Shown one piece after another: positions 27,214 through 35,958 of a stretch of DNA of 64,000 bases (positions are counted from its first letter, which is position 1; the number at the start of each line of letters is the position of its first letter). The stretch comes from Rhodoluna lacicola. GTDB lineage: Bacteria; Actinomycetota; Actinomycetes; Actinomycetales; Microbacteriaceae. Both the position numbers and the translations under genes were made by a program. The DNA is taken from positions 1,116,001 to 1,180,000 of the forward strand of contig NZ_CP007490.1 of the NCBI RefSeq assembly GCF_000699505.1, given 5' to 3'. Under the pieces are notes generated by a model that was not told the origin of the DNA, ran no database searches, and saw nothing but the letters and a program-made list of their open reading frames with translations.

Positions 27214-27876
27214 CTACAAAGAGCTTTCTTCAAGAATTCCGTCTTCAATTGCGCGAACCAAAAGTTCAGTTTTTGTAGATGCCGCGCGACCCAACACAGA
27301 GTACTTTGCGCGCACGCGGTCAATGTGCTCCTTGGCGGTAGAAATCTTTATGTTCAATTCGGCCGCTACCTGCTTTAGGGCAAAGCCAGAGGCGTAAAGG
27401 CTCAGCACCTCACGTTCACGGGGTGAAAGATTGGCCGCCTTAAATTCGGAATCAGAGTCAATGGCTGCAGCGGTTTGCAAAGTGTTGACGTAGATTCCTT
27501 CGGCCACCAAGCGAATGGCCGAGGCCAGCTCCTCCATCGATTTGGCTTTGGGAACCAGTGTTGCCGCACCAGCCTTGAGTGCCGCCCGCACAAGGTTCTG
27601 CTTGTCAGCGATGCTGAAAATAACTACCTGAGCGCCGGTCTTGATTAGCCTGGTCACATTTTCCGCGACGATCGATCCATCGGCCAGCGAAAGGTCCATC
27701 ACAATCACATCGCACCGAATATCGGGGGTTTTCTCTAGCAGCTCGGTGACTGAGCCAGCCGAAGCACAGAATTGAAAACCAAACTCGGGACAAGCAGCCT
27801 TGAATGCAAAACGAATTGCATCGTGATCATCAACTATCGCAACACAAATTGGTTTATCGCGTTCACGCAGTTGCAT
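27214..27876 (-). CDS. NarL/LuxR-family response regulator
   Basis: A 220-residue regulator: receiver domain with DDHD at 16-19 and phospho-acceptor D61 in VMDLSLADGS, and a C-terminal LuxR-type helix-turn-helix (about 148-205) beginning LSPREREVLSLYASG and containing AAELNIKISTAKEHI. It lies 2 bp after the RNA methyltransferase gene and just before its kinase, so all four genes likely share a transcript. Confidence 0.93.
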   Translation of the reverse strand: MQLRERDKPICVAIVDDHDAIRFAFKAACPEFGFQFCASAGSVTELLEKTPDIRCDVIVMDLSLADGSIVAENVTRLIKTGAQVVIFSIADKQNLVRAALKAGAATLVPKAKSMEELASAIRLVAEGIYVNTLQTAAAIDSDSEFKAANLSPREREVLSLYASGFALKQVAAELNIKISTAKEHIDRVRAKYSVLGRAASTKTELLVRAIEDGILEESSL

Positions 27877-27878
27877 GG

Positions 27879-29117
27879 TTAGTTCTTTCGCACCAAACTT
27901 GCCACAGCTTCAACGTGGTGAGTGTGCGGGAAAAGGTCAAAGGCGCGAAGAGCCTTGAGCTCGTAACCACCGGCCAGCAAAGGCTTTAGGTCTCGAGCCA
28001 ACGCAACCGGATCGCAAGCAACATAAACAATGTGCGCTGGTGAAATTGCCAGCAATTGATTAACTACTTTGGCCCCTGCCCCGGCACGAGGCGGGTCAAG
28101 CACGATGGTTGAGTTGCGCGGGCTTGCCACTTTGCCACCCTTGTCTAGGTTGCCAACGCGCTCATTAAGGAATCGCTCGGTAGCCGAACAAACAGCTTTC
28201 ACCCTTGGTAAATCTGCCAGATTTAACGTTGCATCCTCAGTGGCAACTTTGAAAGACTCAACGCTGGTCATGCGCAGTTCTTTGCCAAACTTGGCGGCAA
28301 TTGTTCCGGTAAACAAGCCAACGCCGCCATAAAGATCAAGGTTGTCAGCTTCTAGGTCAATGCCCACGGCGGCAATCATCTCATTGACCGCACCGGTAAG
28401 CACCTCGGCGGCTTTCTTGTGAACCTGCCAAAATCCGCCACCACTAATTCTGAAAGTACGGCCGGACGCGCGCTCAATTAGGCGCTCGTCACCCTTTAGT
28501 TTTTTGTCAATCTTCCACTGCACCTGACCGGTGCTAGAAACAGCGACTTCAATTTTCTTTACGTCTTGAAAGTTTTTGTTTTGAAATTCCAACTCGCGAA
28601 TTTCTTCAACCGCCAACGGCAGGTCGCGCACCTTTACAACGTCGTGACTGCGTTCCCGGTACGGTCCAACGGTGCCAGCTTCATCAACGTGCAATTGAAC
28701 GCGAGTGCGATAACCCAAACCATTCACTTCGTCGTCACCCGGCGCTGCCTCAACCACTGGACGCAACTTAATACCTGCCATTCGGTCCAAGGCTTCTTCT
28801 AATACGTCAGCCTTTAACTCGCGCTGACGAGCAAGAGCAATGTGGCCAAATTCAGCGCCACCTGCTCCGCTAGGTCCAGCCTGCTTCCAGAAGTGCTTTA
28901 CGCGATCCGGTGAGGCCTCAAGAATTTCGGTTGGTTCCGCACGGCAGAATGAACCACCGCGGTCTTCATAAACCACTGCCTTCACTTTTTCGCCCGGCAA
29001 AACGTGCGAGACAAAAACCACGCGTCCATCATGGCGAGCAACAAAAATGCCGCCGTGGGCCACCTTATCGATGGTGAGGGTTAAGTTCTGGCCGACCCAG
29101 TTTGTAGTTTTGTTCAC
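27879..29117 (-). CDS. TrmA/RlmCD-type RNA (uracil-5) methyltransferase
   Basis: SAM-dependent RNA methyltransferase of 412 residues. A TRAM RNA-binding domain covers about residues 6-65, then the catalytic domain with LDLYGGVGLFTG (SAM site), VLDPPRAGAG and the nucleophile cysteine in VYVACDPVALARD. The metal-cluster cysteines of RlmD are not apparent. I choose the GTG at 29117, since it sits where the family starts and avoids overlap with the divergent maf gene; an ATG at 29288 would overlap it. The exact uridine target is not determinable. Confidence 0.88.
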   Translation of the reverse strand: MNKTTNWVGQNLTLTIDKVAHGGIFVARHDGRVVFVSHVLPGEKVKAVVYEDRGGSFCRAEPTEILEASPDRVKHFWKQAGPSGAGGAEFGHIALARQRELKADVLEEALDRMAGIKLRPVVEAAPGDDEVNGLGYRTRVQLHVDEAGTVGPYRERSHDVVKVRDLPLAVEEIRELEFQNKNFQDVKKIEVAVSSTGQVQWKIDKKLKGDERLIERASGRTFRISGGGFWQVHKKAAEVLTGAVNEMIAAVGIDLEADNLDLYGGVGLFTGTIAAKFGKELRMTSVESFKVATEDATLNLADLPRVKAVCSATERFLNERVGNLDKGGKVASPRNSTIVLDPPRAGAGAKVVNQLLAISPAHIVYVACDPVALARDLKPLLAGGYELKALRAFDLFPHTHHVEAVASLVRKN

Positions 29118-29142
29118 CTGACAAGTGTGCCAGAGTATCGGT

Positions 29143-29781
29143 GTGACTCGTTTAGTACTTGCCTCCACCTCACCCGCCCGCCTGGCTTTGCTTCGTGCAG
29201 GCGGAATCGAACCAACCACTATTTCGCCCGGAGTTGACGAAGAGGCGCTAACCGCTCGCTCAATCGAAGCCGGACTGATTGACACCACAGCTCACATGGT
29301 GCAGATTTTGGCGAAAGCCAAGGCCGAGGCAGTTTTGAATCACCCCGATGCCGCCGGCGCAATCGTAATTGGCTGCGACTCGTCACTGGATTTTGACGGC
29401 AAGGCATTGGGCAAGCCACATGAAGCAGACGTGGCCCGCGACCGCTGGAAGTCAATGCGTGGCAGAGCTGGAACCCTGTTTTCTGGGCACTGGGTTATCG
29501 ACAACCGCAATCCGGCCCCGGGCCAGTTGCCGCCAGCCGCGGGCCGAGTAAGCAGCACCATCGTTCACTTTGCCGACATCAGCGATGCCGAGATCGAGGC
29601 CTACGTGGCCACCGGTGAACCACTCAAGGTAGCCGGAGCCTTCACGATTGACGGGTTAGGCGGTGCTTTTCTGCGTTCCATCGAGGGAGATGCCCATACC
29701 GTTATTGGCCTAAGCCTGCCGGTGCTTCGCGAACTGGTCATTAGCCTGGGCGTTGAATACCCAAGCCTTTGGAATAAATAA
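29143..29781 (+). CDS. maf: Maf/Ham1-type nucleoside triphosphate pyrophosphatase
   Basis: Hydrolyses non-canonical or modified nucleoside triphosphates (dTTP/UTP or m5UTP-type) and affects septation in some bacteria. The opening LVLASTSPARLALLRAGG and the central CDSSLDFDGKALGKP motif are diagnostic. GTG at 29143 gives 212 residues and the exact family start; an in-frame GTG at 29125 adds six residues. It is divergent from the methyltransferase with a 25-bp gap. A terminator follows at 29867. Confidence 0.93.
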   Translation: MTRLVLASTSPARLALLRAGGIEPTTISPGVDEEALTARSIEAGLIDTTAHMVQILAKAKAEAVLNHPDAAGAIVIGCDSSLDFDGKALGKPHEADVARDRWKSMRGRAGTLFSGHWVIDNRNPAPGQLPPAAGRVSSTIVHFADISDAEIEAYVATGEPLKVAGAFTIDGLGGAFLRSIEGDAHTVIGLSLPVLRELVISLGVEYPSLWNK

Positions 29782-29866
29782 CCCCAATACCAGTCAATAA
29801 ATGGCCACCCGCTGAGTCTGCTCGCTGGACCTTTTCACAGTAGTTTCGCGATTTTTTTGTGATTTT

Positions 29867-29888
29867 GGGCCAATAAATGGCCCTTTTT
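29867..29888 (+). terminator. Rho-independent terminator after maf
   Basis: GGGCCA (29867-29872) and TGGCCC (29878-29883) form a 6-bp stem with ATAAA loop, followed by TTTTT. It lies immediately upstream of the accA3 -10 box, insulating that gene. A 12-base string CAATAAATGGCC in it also occurs at 29795-29806. Confidence 0.65.
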
Positions 29889-29894
29889 AGCCAA

Positions 29895-29900
29895 TAGGCT
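29895..29900 (+). promoter_or_regulatory. -10 box for leaderless accA3
   Basis: TAGGCT lies 8 nt before the ATG at 29909, fitting TANNNT, and there is no ribosome site. It agrees with transcription starting right after the maf terminator. Confidence 0.45.
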
Positions 29901-29908
29901 TGGGAATT

Positions 29909-31696
29909 ATGACTTCAACCCCAAAAAAGATCACCAAGGTCCTCATTGCTAACCGTGGCGAAATTGCCGTGCGCATCGCCCGCGCCGCAAAGGATGCCGG
30001 CATTCAATCGGTTGCGGTCTACGCGGATCAAGATCGGGACGCAATGCACGTAAAGCTTGCCGACGAGGCCTATGCACTGCACGGCACCACTGGTCCTGAG
30101 ACTTACCTGGTGATTGAGAAGATTTTGGGCGTTGCCAAAAAGTCGGGTGCCGACGCCGTTCACCCGGGCTATGGATTCCTTGCCGAGAACGCCAGCTTTG
30201 CGCAGGCGGTTATCGATGCTGGTTTGATTTGGATTGGTCCATCACCAAAAGCGATTGATCAACTTGGTGACAAGGTTTCCGCTCGCCACGTTGCCGAAAA
30301 GGCCGGCGCACCACTTGCCCCTGGAACTCTTGACCCAGTTTCCGGCGCAGAGGAAGTTTTGGATTTCGTAAAGCAGCACGGCCTGCCGGTTGCTATCAAG
30401 GCAGCATTCGGTGGCGGTGGCCGCGGCATCAAGGTGGCTTACAAAGAAGAAGAAGTTGCCGAACTTTTTGAATCGGCAACTCGTGAAGCAATCGCAGCGT
30501 TTGGTCGCGGTGAGTGCTTCGTTGAAAAGTATTTAGAGAAGCCTCGCCACGTTGAGACCCAGTGTCTTGCCGATGCCTACGGAAACGTGGTTGTCGTTTC
30601 AACTCGTGACTGTTCACTGCAGCGCCGTCACCAAAAATTGGTTGAAGAGGCTCCCGCCCCATTCTTGACTCAGGATCAAATCGATCGCCTGTACGCATCG
30701 TCAAAAGCGATTTTGAAAGAGGTTGGCTACCAGGGCGCAGGAACTTGTGAATTCTTGGTTGCCCAAGACGGAACCATTTCGTTCCTTGAGGTCAACACCC
30801 GTTTGCAAGTTGAGCACCCGGTTTCTGAAGAAGTAACCGGTCTTGATCTGGTGCGTGAACAATTCCGCTTAGCTGAGGGCGGCGTGCTGGATTACCCAGA
30901 CCCAGTCATCAAAGGTCACTCTTTTGAATTCCGCATCAACGGTGAAGATGCTGGCCGCAACTTTATGCCAGCACCTGGCCCGGTTCACGTGTTCAAGGCA
31001 CCGTCTGGTCCCGGCGTTCGCGTTGATACCGGTGTTGAATCTGGCGATGTAATTTCAGGATCGTTTGACTCAATGGTGGCCAAGCTAATCGTGACCGGCG
31101 CAACTCGCGAAGAAGCTCTGGCTCGTTCACGTCGCGCACTTGCCGAGATGGAAGTTGCCGGCCTACCAACCGTGCTGCCGTTCCACCGCAAGATCGTTAA
31201 TGACCCGGCCTTTATCGGTGACGCTGCGGCAAACAAGTTTGGCATTTACACCCGATGGATTGAGACCGAGTGGGTAAATGACATTCCAGCCTGGAGTGGA
31301 GTTGCCGAACCAGCCGAAGAGCCAGCCGAGCGCAACAACGTTGTGGTTGAGGTCAATGGCAAGCGCATTGAGGTTTCAATGCCTAAGCGCCTTCTTGGTG
31401 CCGCCGCTGCCGGACCGGTGAATGCAGGCCACGCACCAAAGCGCAAGAGCCACTCGCACGCTACCGCTGGTGGTGGCTCAGGCAACACCGTCAAAGCACC
31501 GATGCAGTCAACCGTGGTCAAGATTGCGGTTGCAGTTGGTGACACCGTGCAAGAAGGTGACCTAGTTGTGGTACTTGAAGCCATGAAGATGGAGCAGCCG
31601 ATGAACGCGCACAAGGCCGGCAAGATCAAGTCAATCAGCGCCGAGGTTGGCACCACCGTTCCTGCGGGAACCGTGCTGCTAGAGCTCGAGGACTAA
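29909..31696 (+). CDS. accA3: Acyl-CoA carboxylase alpha subunit (biotin carboxylase plus BCCP)
   Basis: Biotin carboxylase fused to a biotin carrier domain, the shared alpha subunit used by actinobacterial acyl-CoA carboxylases. The opening [20 protein letters not shown] and the ATP-grasp loop [11 protein letters not shown] are typical, as are [20 protein letters not shown] and, at the C-terminus, the biotinyl lysine about K560 in EAMKMEQP. The 595-residue length fits. It would pair with AccD and AccE (22891-24770) and be biotinylated by BirA. A TTG nine bases upstream is an alternative start, but the ATG agrees with the leaderless pattern. Confidence 0.95.
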   Translation: MTSTPKKITKVLIANRGEIAVRIARAAKDAGIQSVAVYADQDRDAMHVKLADEAYALHGTTGPETYLVIEKILGVAKKSGADAVHPGYGFLAENASFAQAVIDAGLIWIGPSPKAIDQLGDKVSARHVAEKAGAPLAPGTLDPVSGAEEVLDFVKQHGLPVAIKAAFGGGGRGIKVAYKEEEVAELFESATREAIAAFGRGECFVEKYLEKPRHVETQCLADAYGNVVVVSTRDCSLQRRHQKLVEEAPAPFLTQDQIDRLYASSKAILKEVGYQGAGTCEFLVAQDGTISFLEVNTRLQVEHPVSEEVTGLDLVREQFRLAEGGVLDYPDPVIKGHSFEFRINGEDAGRNFMPAPGPVHVFKAPSGPGVRVDTGVESGDVISGSFDSMVAKLIVTGATREEALARSRRALAEMEVAGLPTVLPFHRKIVNDPAFIGDAAANKFGIYTRWIETEWVNDIPAWSGVAEPAEEPAERNNVVVEVNGKRIEVSMPKRLLGAAAAGPVNAGHAPKRKSHSHATAGGGSGNTVKAPMQSTVVKIAVAVGDTVQEGDLVVVLEAMKMEQPMNAHKAGKIKSISAEVGTTVPAGTVLLELED

Positions 31697-31729
31697 TCAC
31701 ACGTTTGGCAACTGAGCGCTTGCGCGAGG

Positions 31730-33148
31730 CTAAACATTAGGCTTGTGCAGCGCGCGAGCAGCGTTGCTGATGGTCTCACTCAGCGATGGGTAAACAGTAA
31801 AGGTGCGAGCAAGCTCATCTGCAGTCAATCGGTTTTCGATTGCAATCGCGATTGAGTAAATCAAATCCGAGGCCCTAGGCGCAACGACTACTCCACCAAT
31901 AACCGTTCCGCCGGTTGAACAGATCAACTTAATAAAACCAAAATCTAGCCCCTGCATTTTTGCACGTGGGTTAGTGTTCAAATCAATCTTTTCAACAAAG
32001 CCGTTTACTTTGCCGTCTTTTATGTCTTGTTCCATCCAGCCAACTGATGCAATCTCAGGTGCAGTGAAAACATTCGACGCAACATTGCGAACCTCTGTTG
32101 GTGAAGCAACATCCCCCATGGTGTGGAATACCGCAGTGCGCCCCTGCATTGCCGAAACCGATGCCAACGGCAAGAAAGTGCTGCAGTCACCAACTGCATA
32201 AACATTTGCACGAGAAGTTCTGGCAACTTTATTTACCTGAATGTGGCCTGATTCGGTAAGCACAACTCCGGCTTCTTCAAGCCCAAGACCTGCGGTATTT
32301 GGAATTGCACCTACGGCCATCAAACAGTGCGAGCCCTGAATCACTCTTCCATCTGCAAGAGTCACCTCTACACCGTTGCCGGTGTTGACTACTTTTTCGG
32401 CTCGAGTCTTGTTCATCACATTGATGCCGTTGTTTCGGAAGACCTGCTCAAGCAATTGAGCCGCATCTGCGTCGTTGCCCGGCAGGACTGTTTCACGGCT
32501 AGATACCAAAGTTACTTCGCTTCCTAGCGCTCGGTAGGCAGATGCAAACTCTGCACCGGTAACACCCGAACCAACCACGATGATGTGTTCCGGTAATTCG
32601 GTGAGGTTATAAAGCTGGGTCCAAGTGAGAATTCGCTCACCATCTGGCTTTGCCGAAGCTAGTTGACGCGGGTGGGCACCAACGGAAACGATGATGGTTT
32701 TTGCCTCAAGGCGCTCAGACTTGCCATCTTCAATTGCGTCGACAATCACGTGGTGATTTCCGTCAAGACGACCATTGCCGGCAATCACGCGCACGCCAGC
32801 CTGAATTAGTTGGTCGCGCATATCTTCAGATTGGTTTTGCGCCAGATTTAGCAAACGCTCGTTTACAACACCAAGATCGATTTCCGTTTTTGGTTTGACC
32901 TTTTTACCGTCAATAGAGAAGTAAACCCCAAGGGCTTCCGCGTGAGCTACCCGCTGAGCGGCCTCGGCTGTGGCGATCAGAGTCTTGGACGGAACCACAT
33001 CGGTTAGCACCGCGTTACCACCGATACCCGAGCGCTCGATCAGCGTTACTTGGGCACCAAGCTGCGTGCCGGCAAGTGCCGCTTCGTATCCCCCAGGGCC
33101 GCCGCCAATAATGACGATGTGGTGTTTTTTGGTTTCGTTATCGCTCAC
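31730..33148 (-). CDS. lpdA: LpdA-type NAD(P)H quinone dehydrogenase (flavoprotein disulfide-reductase family)
   Basis: FAD-dependent pyridine nucleotide oxidoreductase of 472 residues. VIIGGGPGGYEAA (FAD site) and VVGSGVTGAEFASAY (NAD site) are clear. The redox-disulfide pair of true lipoamide dehydrogenases is missing: at the expected cysteine positions the sequence GGNAVLTDVVPSK has Ala46 and Val51. Mycobacterial LpdA (Rv3303c) also departs from the normal motif and acts on quinones rather than dihydrolipoamide, so this is the best assignment. The GTG at 33148 is the start. It converges with accA3 across a 33-bp gap. Confidence 0.88.
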   Translation of the reverse strand: MSDNETKKHHIVIIGGGPGGYEAALAGTQLGAQVTLIERSGIGGNAVLTDVVPSKTLIATAEAAQRVAHAEALGVYFSIDGKKVKPKTEIDLGVVNERLLNLAQNQSEDMRDQLIQAGVRVIAGNGRLDGNHHVIVDAIEDGKSERLEAKTIIVSVGAHPRQLASAKPDGERILTWTQLYNLTELPEHIIVVGSGVTGAEFASAYRALGSEVTLVSSRETVLPGNDADAAQLLEQVFRNNGINVMNKTRAEKVVNTGNGVEVTLADGRVIQGSHCLMAVGAIPNTAGLGLEEAGVVLTESGHIQVNKVARTSRANVYAVGDCSTFLPLASVSAMQGRTAVFHTMGDVASPTEVRNVASNVFTAPEIASVGWMEQDIKDGKVNGFVEKIDLNTNPRAKMQGLDFGFIKLICSTGGTVIGGVVVAPRASDLIYSIAIAIENRLTADELARTFTVYPSLSETISNAARALHKPNV

Positions 33149-33168
33149 TTACCCCATTCTGCCAGTCG

Positions 33169-33174
33169 TAGACT
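33169..33174 (+). promoter_or_regulatory. -10 box for leaderless purine nucleoside phosphorylase gene
   Basis: TAGACT lies 6 nt before the ATG at 33181 with no ribosome site, matching the leaderless pattern seen at other genes in the window. Confidence 0.55.
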
Positions 33175-33180
33175 CGAAGC

Positions 33181-34002
33181 ATGAACAACCCACTAGACAA
33201 TTCAGCGGCCAACCCATTTGAAATCGCAAAGCAGGCGGCGGCCAGCATCGCGGAGCTAACCGGAGTCGCAAATCACGACATTGCTCTGACCCTGGGCTCT
33301 GGCTGGGCCAAGGCCGCCGATCTTATCGGTGAGACCGTGGCAACGGTTGACGCTGCTCAAATCGTGGGATTCTCTGCACCGGCTGTTCAGGGTCACGTGG
33401 CAACGATTCGATCGATTAAATTGCCAAGTGGAAAACATGCACTGGTGCTTGGTGCCCGCACTCACTACTACGAGGGTCACGGCGTTCGTCGCGTTGCCCA
33501 CGGCGTGCGCACTGCTGCGGCTACCGGCGCCAAAACCATGATTTTGACCAACGGTGCCGGCGGCATCAAAGAAACCTGGAAACCAGGAACTCCGGTTTTG
33601 ATTAGCGATCACATCAACCTAACCGCCGACAGCCCACTTGAGGGCGCAAAGTTTGTTGACCTGACTGACCTATACTCAAAGCGCCTGCGCGAGCTAGCCC
33701 GCACCGTTGACGCTTCGCTAGATGAGGGCGTTTACTGCCAATTCCGCGGCCCGCACTACGAGACCCCTGCCGAAGTTCAGATGGCAAAACACATCGGCGG
33801 CCACATCGTTGGAATGTCAACGTCACTTGAGGCAATTGCAGCCCGTGAAGCAGGCATGGAGATCCTTGGCCTTTCGCTAATCACTAATTTGGCGGCCGGC
33901 ATTCAAAAAGAACCGCTGAGTCACGCCGAGGTTTTGCAGGCGGGTAAAGATGCCGAATCACGCATCAGCGCCCTGTTAGCTCAGATCGTTGCCAAGATTT
34001 AG
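33181..34002 (+). CDS. punA: Purine-nucleoside phosphorylase
   Basis: Trimeric-type PNP that splits guanosine/inosine (and deoxy forms) to base plus (deoxy)ribose-1-phosphate. Motifs: LTLGSGWAKA (phosphate site), APAVQGHVA, GARTHYYEGHGVRRV and LTNGAGGI, with MSTSLEAIAAREAGMEILG in the C-terminal part. Length 273 residues. It is followed 3 bp later by a PGM2-like mutase that could convert the sugar-1-phosphate. The name punA/deoD varies by genome. Confidence 0.95.
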   Translation: MNNPLDNSAANPFEIAKQAAASIAELTGVANHDIALTLGSGWAKAADLIGETVATVDAAQIVGFSAPAVQGHVATIRSIKLPSGKHALVLGARTHYYEGHGVRRVAHGVRTAAATGAKTMILTNGAGGIKETWKPGTPVLISDHINLTADSPLEGAKFVDLTDLYSKRLRELARTVDASLDEGVYCQFRGPHYETPAEVQMAKHIGGHIVGMSTSLEAIAAREAGMEILGLSLITNLAAGIQKEPLSHAEVLQAGKDAESRISALLAQIVAKI

Positions 34003-34005
34003 CAA

Positions 34006-35646
34006 ATGACCACGCAGTTATTTGATGCGGCTAGGGCCTGGGCCGCGCAGGACCCCGATACTGAAACCCGCGAAGAACTTCTGGCGCTTATTGCCGCTGG
34101 CGATACCCAGGCTATTGAAGCGCGAATGGGATCGCGACTTGACTTTGGTACCGCTGGGTTGCGCGGTGAACTTGGCGCCGGACCAAATCGCATGAATCGA
34201 GTCTTGGTCGCGCAAGCCGCTGCCGGAATCCGCGATTATGTGAATGAAAACTTTAAGAACGATGCATCAGTGGTGATTGGTTTTGATGGTCGCATCAACA
34301 GCGCTATCTTTGCCCGTGACTCAGCCGAGATTTTTGCCGCAGCAGGAATCAGCACCATGCTGTTTGACGGTGTCGTGCCGACCCCGGTTTTAGCTTTTGC
34401 CGGTAAGCACCTGAACGCATCAGCTGCAATCATGGTCACCGCTTCACACAATCCCCCGCGCGATAACGGGTACAAGGTTTATCTAGGTGGAGCAAATGGT
34501 GGTTCACAGATCATTTCACCAACCGATAAGCAAATTGCCGACAAAATTCGTGCGATCGCAGCGAGTCAAACCTTCGATGAAATTCCAAAGTCAACTAACT
34601 ATGAAGTTATTGGCGATGAAATTCGACAAGCCTACGTAGCCGAGACTGCTTCGTTGACCGGTGAAATCGAAAACGCTGAGTCCCTAAAAATTGTCTACAC
34701 CGCAATGCACGGTGTCGGCTGGCGCACAACCCAGGAGCTCTTTGAAGCAGTTGGCTTACCAAAACCTTTTACCGTTGACGAACAGCTCTTGCCAGACGGA
34801 AACTTTCCAACCGTGGCTTTTCCAAATCCAGAAGAACCGGGAGCGATGGACTTGGCATTTGCAAAAGCACGTGAGGTTGGAGCCGACCTGATTATTGCTA
34901 ACGACCCTGATGCCGATCGGCTGGCTATCGGTGTTCCTGATTCATCAGTTGCCGAGGGTTGGCGCCGGCTAACCGGCGATGAGATTGGCCTGCTACTTGG
35001 CTACCAGGTGGCTCGGCGCGCGGTTGCCGACGGTAAAACTGGAGCCCTGGCCTGTTCCATCGTCTCGAGCTCGGCGCTTGGCAAGGTGGCGAATCACTTT
35101 GGGCTGGAGTATCAAGAAACTCTCACCGGATTCAAGTGGATTTCCAAAGTTCCCAACCTGCTGTTCGGCTACGAAGAGGCGCTTGGCTACTGCGTGGACC
35201 CGCAACGGACTCCAGACAAGGATGGCATCTCGGCGGCGCTGATCGCAATTGCCATGGCGGCTGAGCTGGCGAGCCAGGGGAAAACGCTGACTGACCAATT
35301 AGCCGAGCTCGGCGAACTGTTTGGCCACTATGCGACCGGCCAGATTTCGATGCGGGTTACCGACCTTTCGGTAATTTCCAGCATCATGCAGAACCTACGC
35401 GCAAATCCACCGGTGATGATTGATGGTGTCGAGGCAAAATTCACCGATCTTTCAATCGGCACAGACAAGCTAGGGCCCACCGATGGATTGCGATTTGATT
35501 TGGCCGACGGCCGGCGAGTGATTGTGCGCCCGTCGGGAACCGAGCCAAAACTTAAGTGCTATTTGCAGGCGGTAGGAGAATCTAAAGAAGCGGCCACTGC
35601 CACGTTGGCATCGCTGAACGATGCGATGAAGGAACTTCTAAAGTAA
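34006..35646 (+). CDS. pmmB: Phospho-sugar mutase, PGM2/PmmB-like (possible phosphopentomutase)
   Basis: Alpha-D-phosphohexomutase superfamily, 546 residues. Active-site S147 lies in MVTASHNPPRDNGYKV, the metal loop is NDPDADRLAI (about 296-305), and the phosphate-binding loop is VRPSGTEPKLKCY near the C-terminus. Length and the long spacing between motifs match the PGM2 group, some of whose members convert ribose-1-phosphate to ribose-5-phosphate. Its position right after PNP, near thymidine phosphorylase and adenosine deaminase, supports the phosphopentomutase role, but phosphoglucose/mannose activity is not excluded. Confidence 0.85.
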   Translation: MTTQLFDAARAWAAQDPDTETREELLALIAAGDTQAIEARMGSRLDFGTAGLRGELGAGPNRMNRVLVAQAAAGIRDYVNENFKNDASVVIGFDGRINSAIFARDSAEIFAAAGISTMLFDGVVPTPVLAFAGKHLNASAAIMVTASHNPPRDNGYKVYLGGANGGSQIISPTDKQIADKIRAIAASQTFDEIPKSTNYEVIGDEIRQAYVAETASLTGEIENAESLKIVYTAMHGVGWRTTQELFEAVGLPKPFTVDEQLLPDGNFPTVAFPNPEEPGAMDLAFAKAREVGADLIIANDPDADRLAIGVPDSSVAEGWRRLTGDEIGLLLGYQVARRAVADGKTGALACSIVSSSALGKVANHFGLEYQETLTGFKWISKVPNLLFGYEEALGYCVDPQRTPDKDGISAALIAIAMAAELASQGKTLTDQLAELGELFGHYATGQISMRVTDLSVISSIMQNLRANPPVMIDGVEAKFTDLSIGTDKLGPTDGLRFDLADGRRVIVRPSGTEPKLKCYLQAVGESKEAATATLASLNDAMKELLK

Positions 35647-35662
35647 AGAAGCTGAAAGCTTC
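35645..35662 (+). repeat. 18-bp palindromic direct repeat, copy 1
   Basis: AAAGAAGCTGAAAGCTTC at the end of pmmB, repeated exactly 32 bp downstream. It can form a short hairpin (GAAGCT/AGCTTC). Confidence 0.8.
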
Positions 35663-35669
35663 ACAGGAC

Positions 35670-35939
35670 CTATAGCAAAGAAGCTGAAAGCTTCTTTGTA
35701 AGCTCCTCGAGATCAAAGAAGTGCTCGATGGTGATTACTTCTGATGGCAACCCGGTAAGCAACTGTGCCAAATCCGGGGTGGTCAGAATTACCTGAGCAT
35801 CGCGGGATTCGCGAGCAGTTTTCATATCGGTGGCTTCAACAGTTGCTTCAATGCCCAACTGGGTCAGCACCTTTTCTGCATTCATCTTCAGTAGTACTGA
35901 TGTTCCAATGCCCATGCCACATACTGCGATGATCTTCAT
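35670..35939 (-). CDS. PTS EIIB component (ascorbate/lactose-like IIB)
   Basis: Small (89 residues) phosphocarrier. The phosphocysteine is C7 in the MKIIAVCGMGIGTS P-loop. The ATG at 35939 is preferred to one at 35999, which would overlap the IIA gene. It follows the IIA gene by 19 bp. No IIC permease is present in the window, so the partner transporter, if any, is elsewhere. Its stop region lies within a 10-bp-stem hairpin. Confidence 0.88.
   Translation of the reverse strand: MKIIAVCGMGIGTSVLLKMNAEKVLTQLGIEATVEATDMKTARESRDAQVILTTPDLAQLLTGLPSEVITIEHFFDLEELTKKLSASLL
35676..35698. terminator. Hairpin between convergent pmmB and PTS IIB genes (contains repeat copy 2)
   Basis: CAAAGAAGCT (35676-35685) and AGCTTCTTTG (35689-35698) form a perfect 10-bp stem with a GAA loop. 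It holds the second copy (35677-35694) of the 18-bp repeat. It lies inside the IIB coding end and could terminate the plus-strand pmmB transcript; the T-tail is weak. Confidence 0.5.
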
Positions 35940-35958
35940 AAGACCATTCTGCCCTGTG

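Noticed and set aside
29118-29288. N-terminal extension of the RNA methyltransferase
   Set aside because: It would overlap the divergent maf gene and is not like the family; the GTG at 29117 is preferred.
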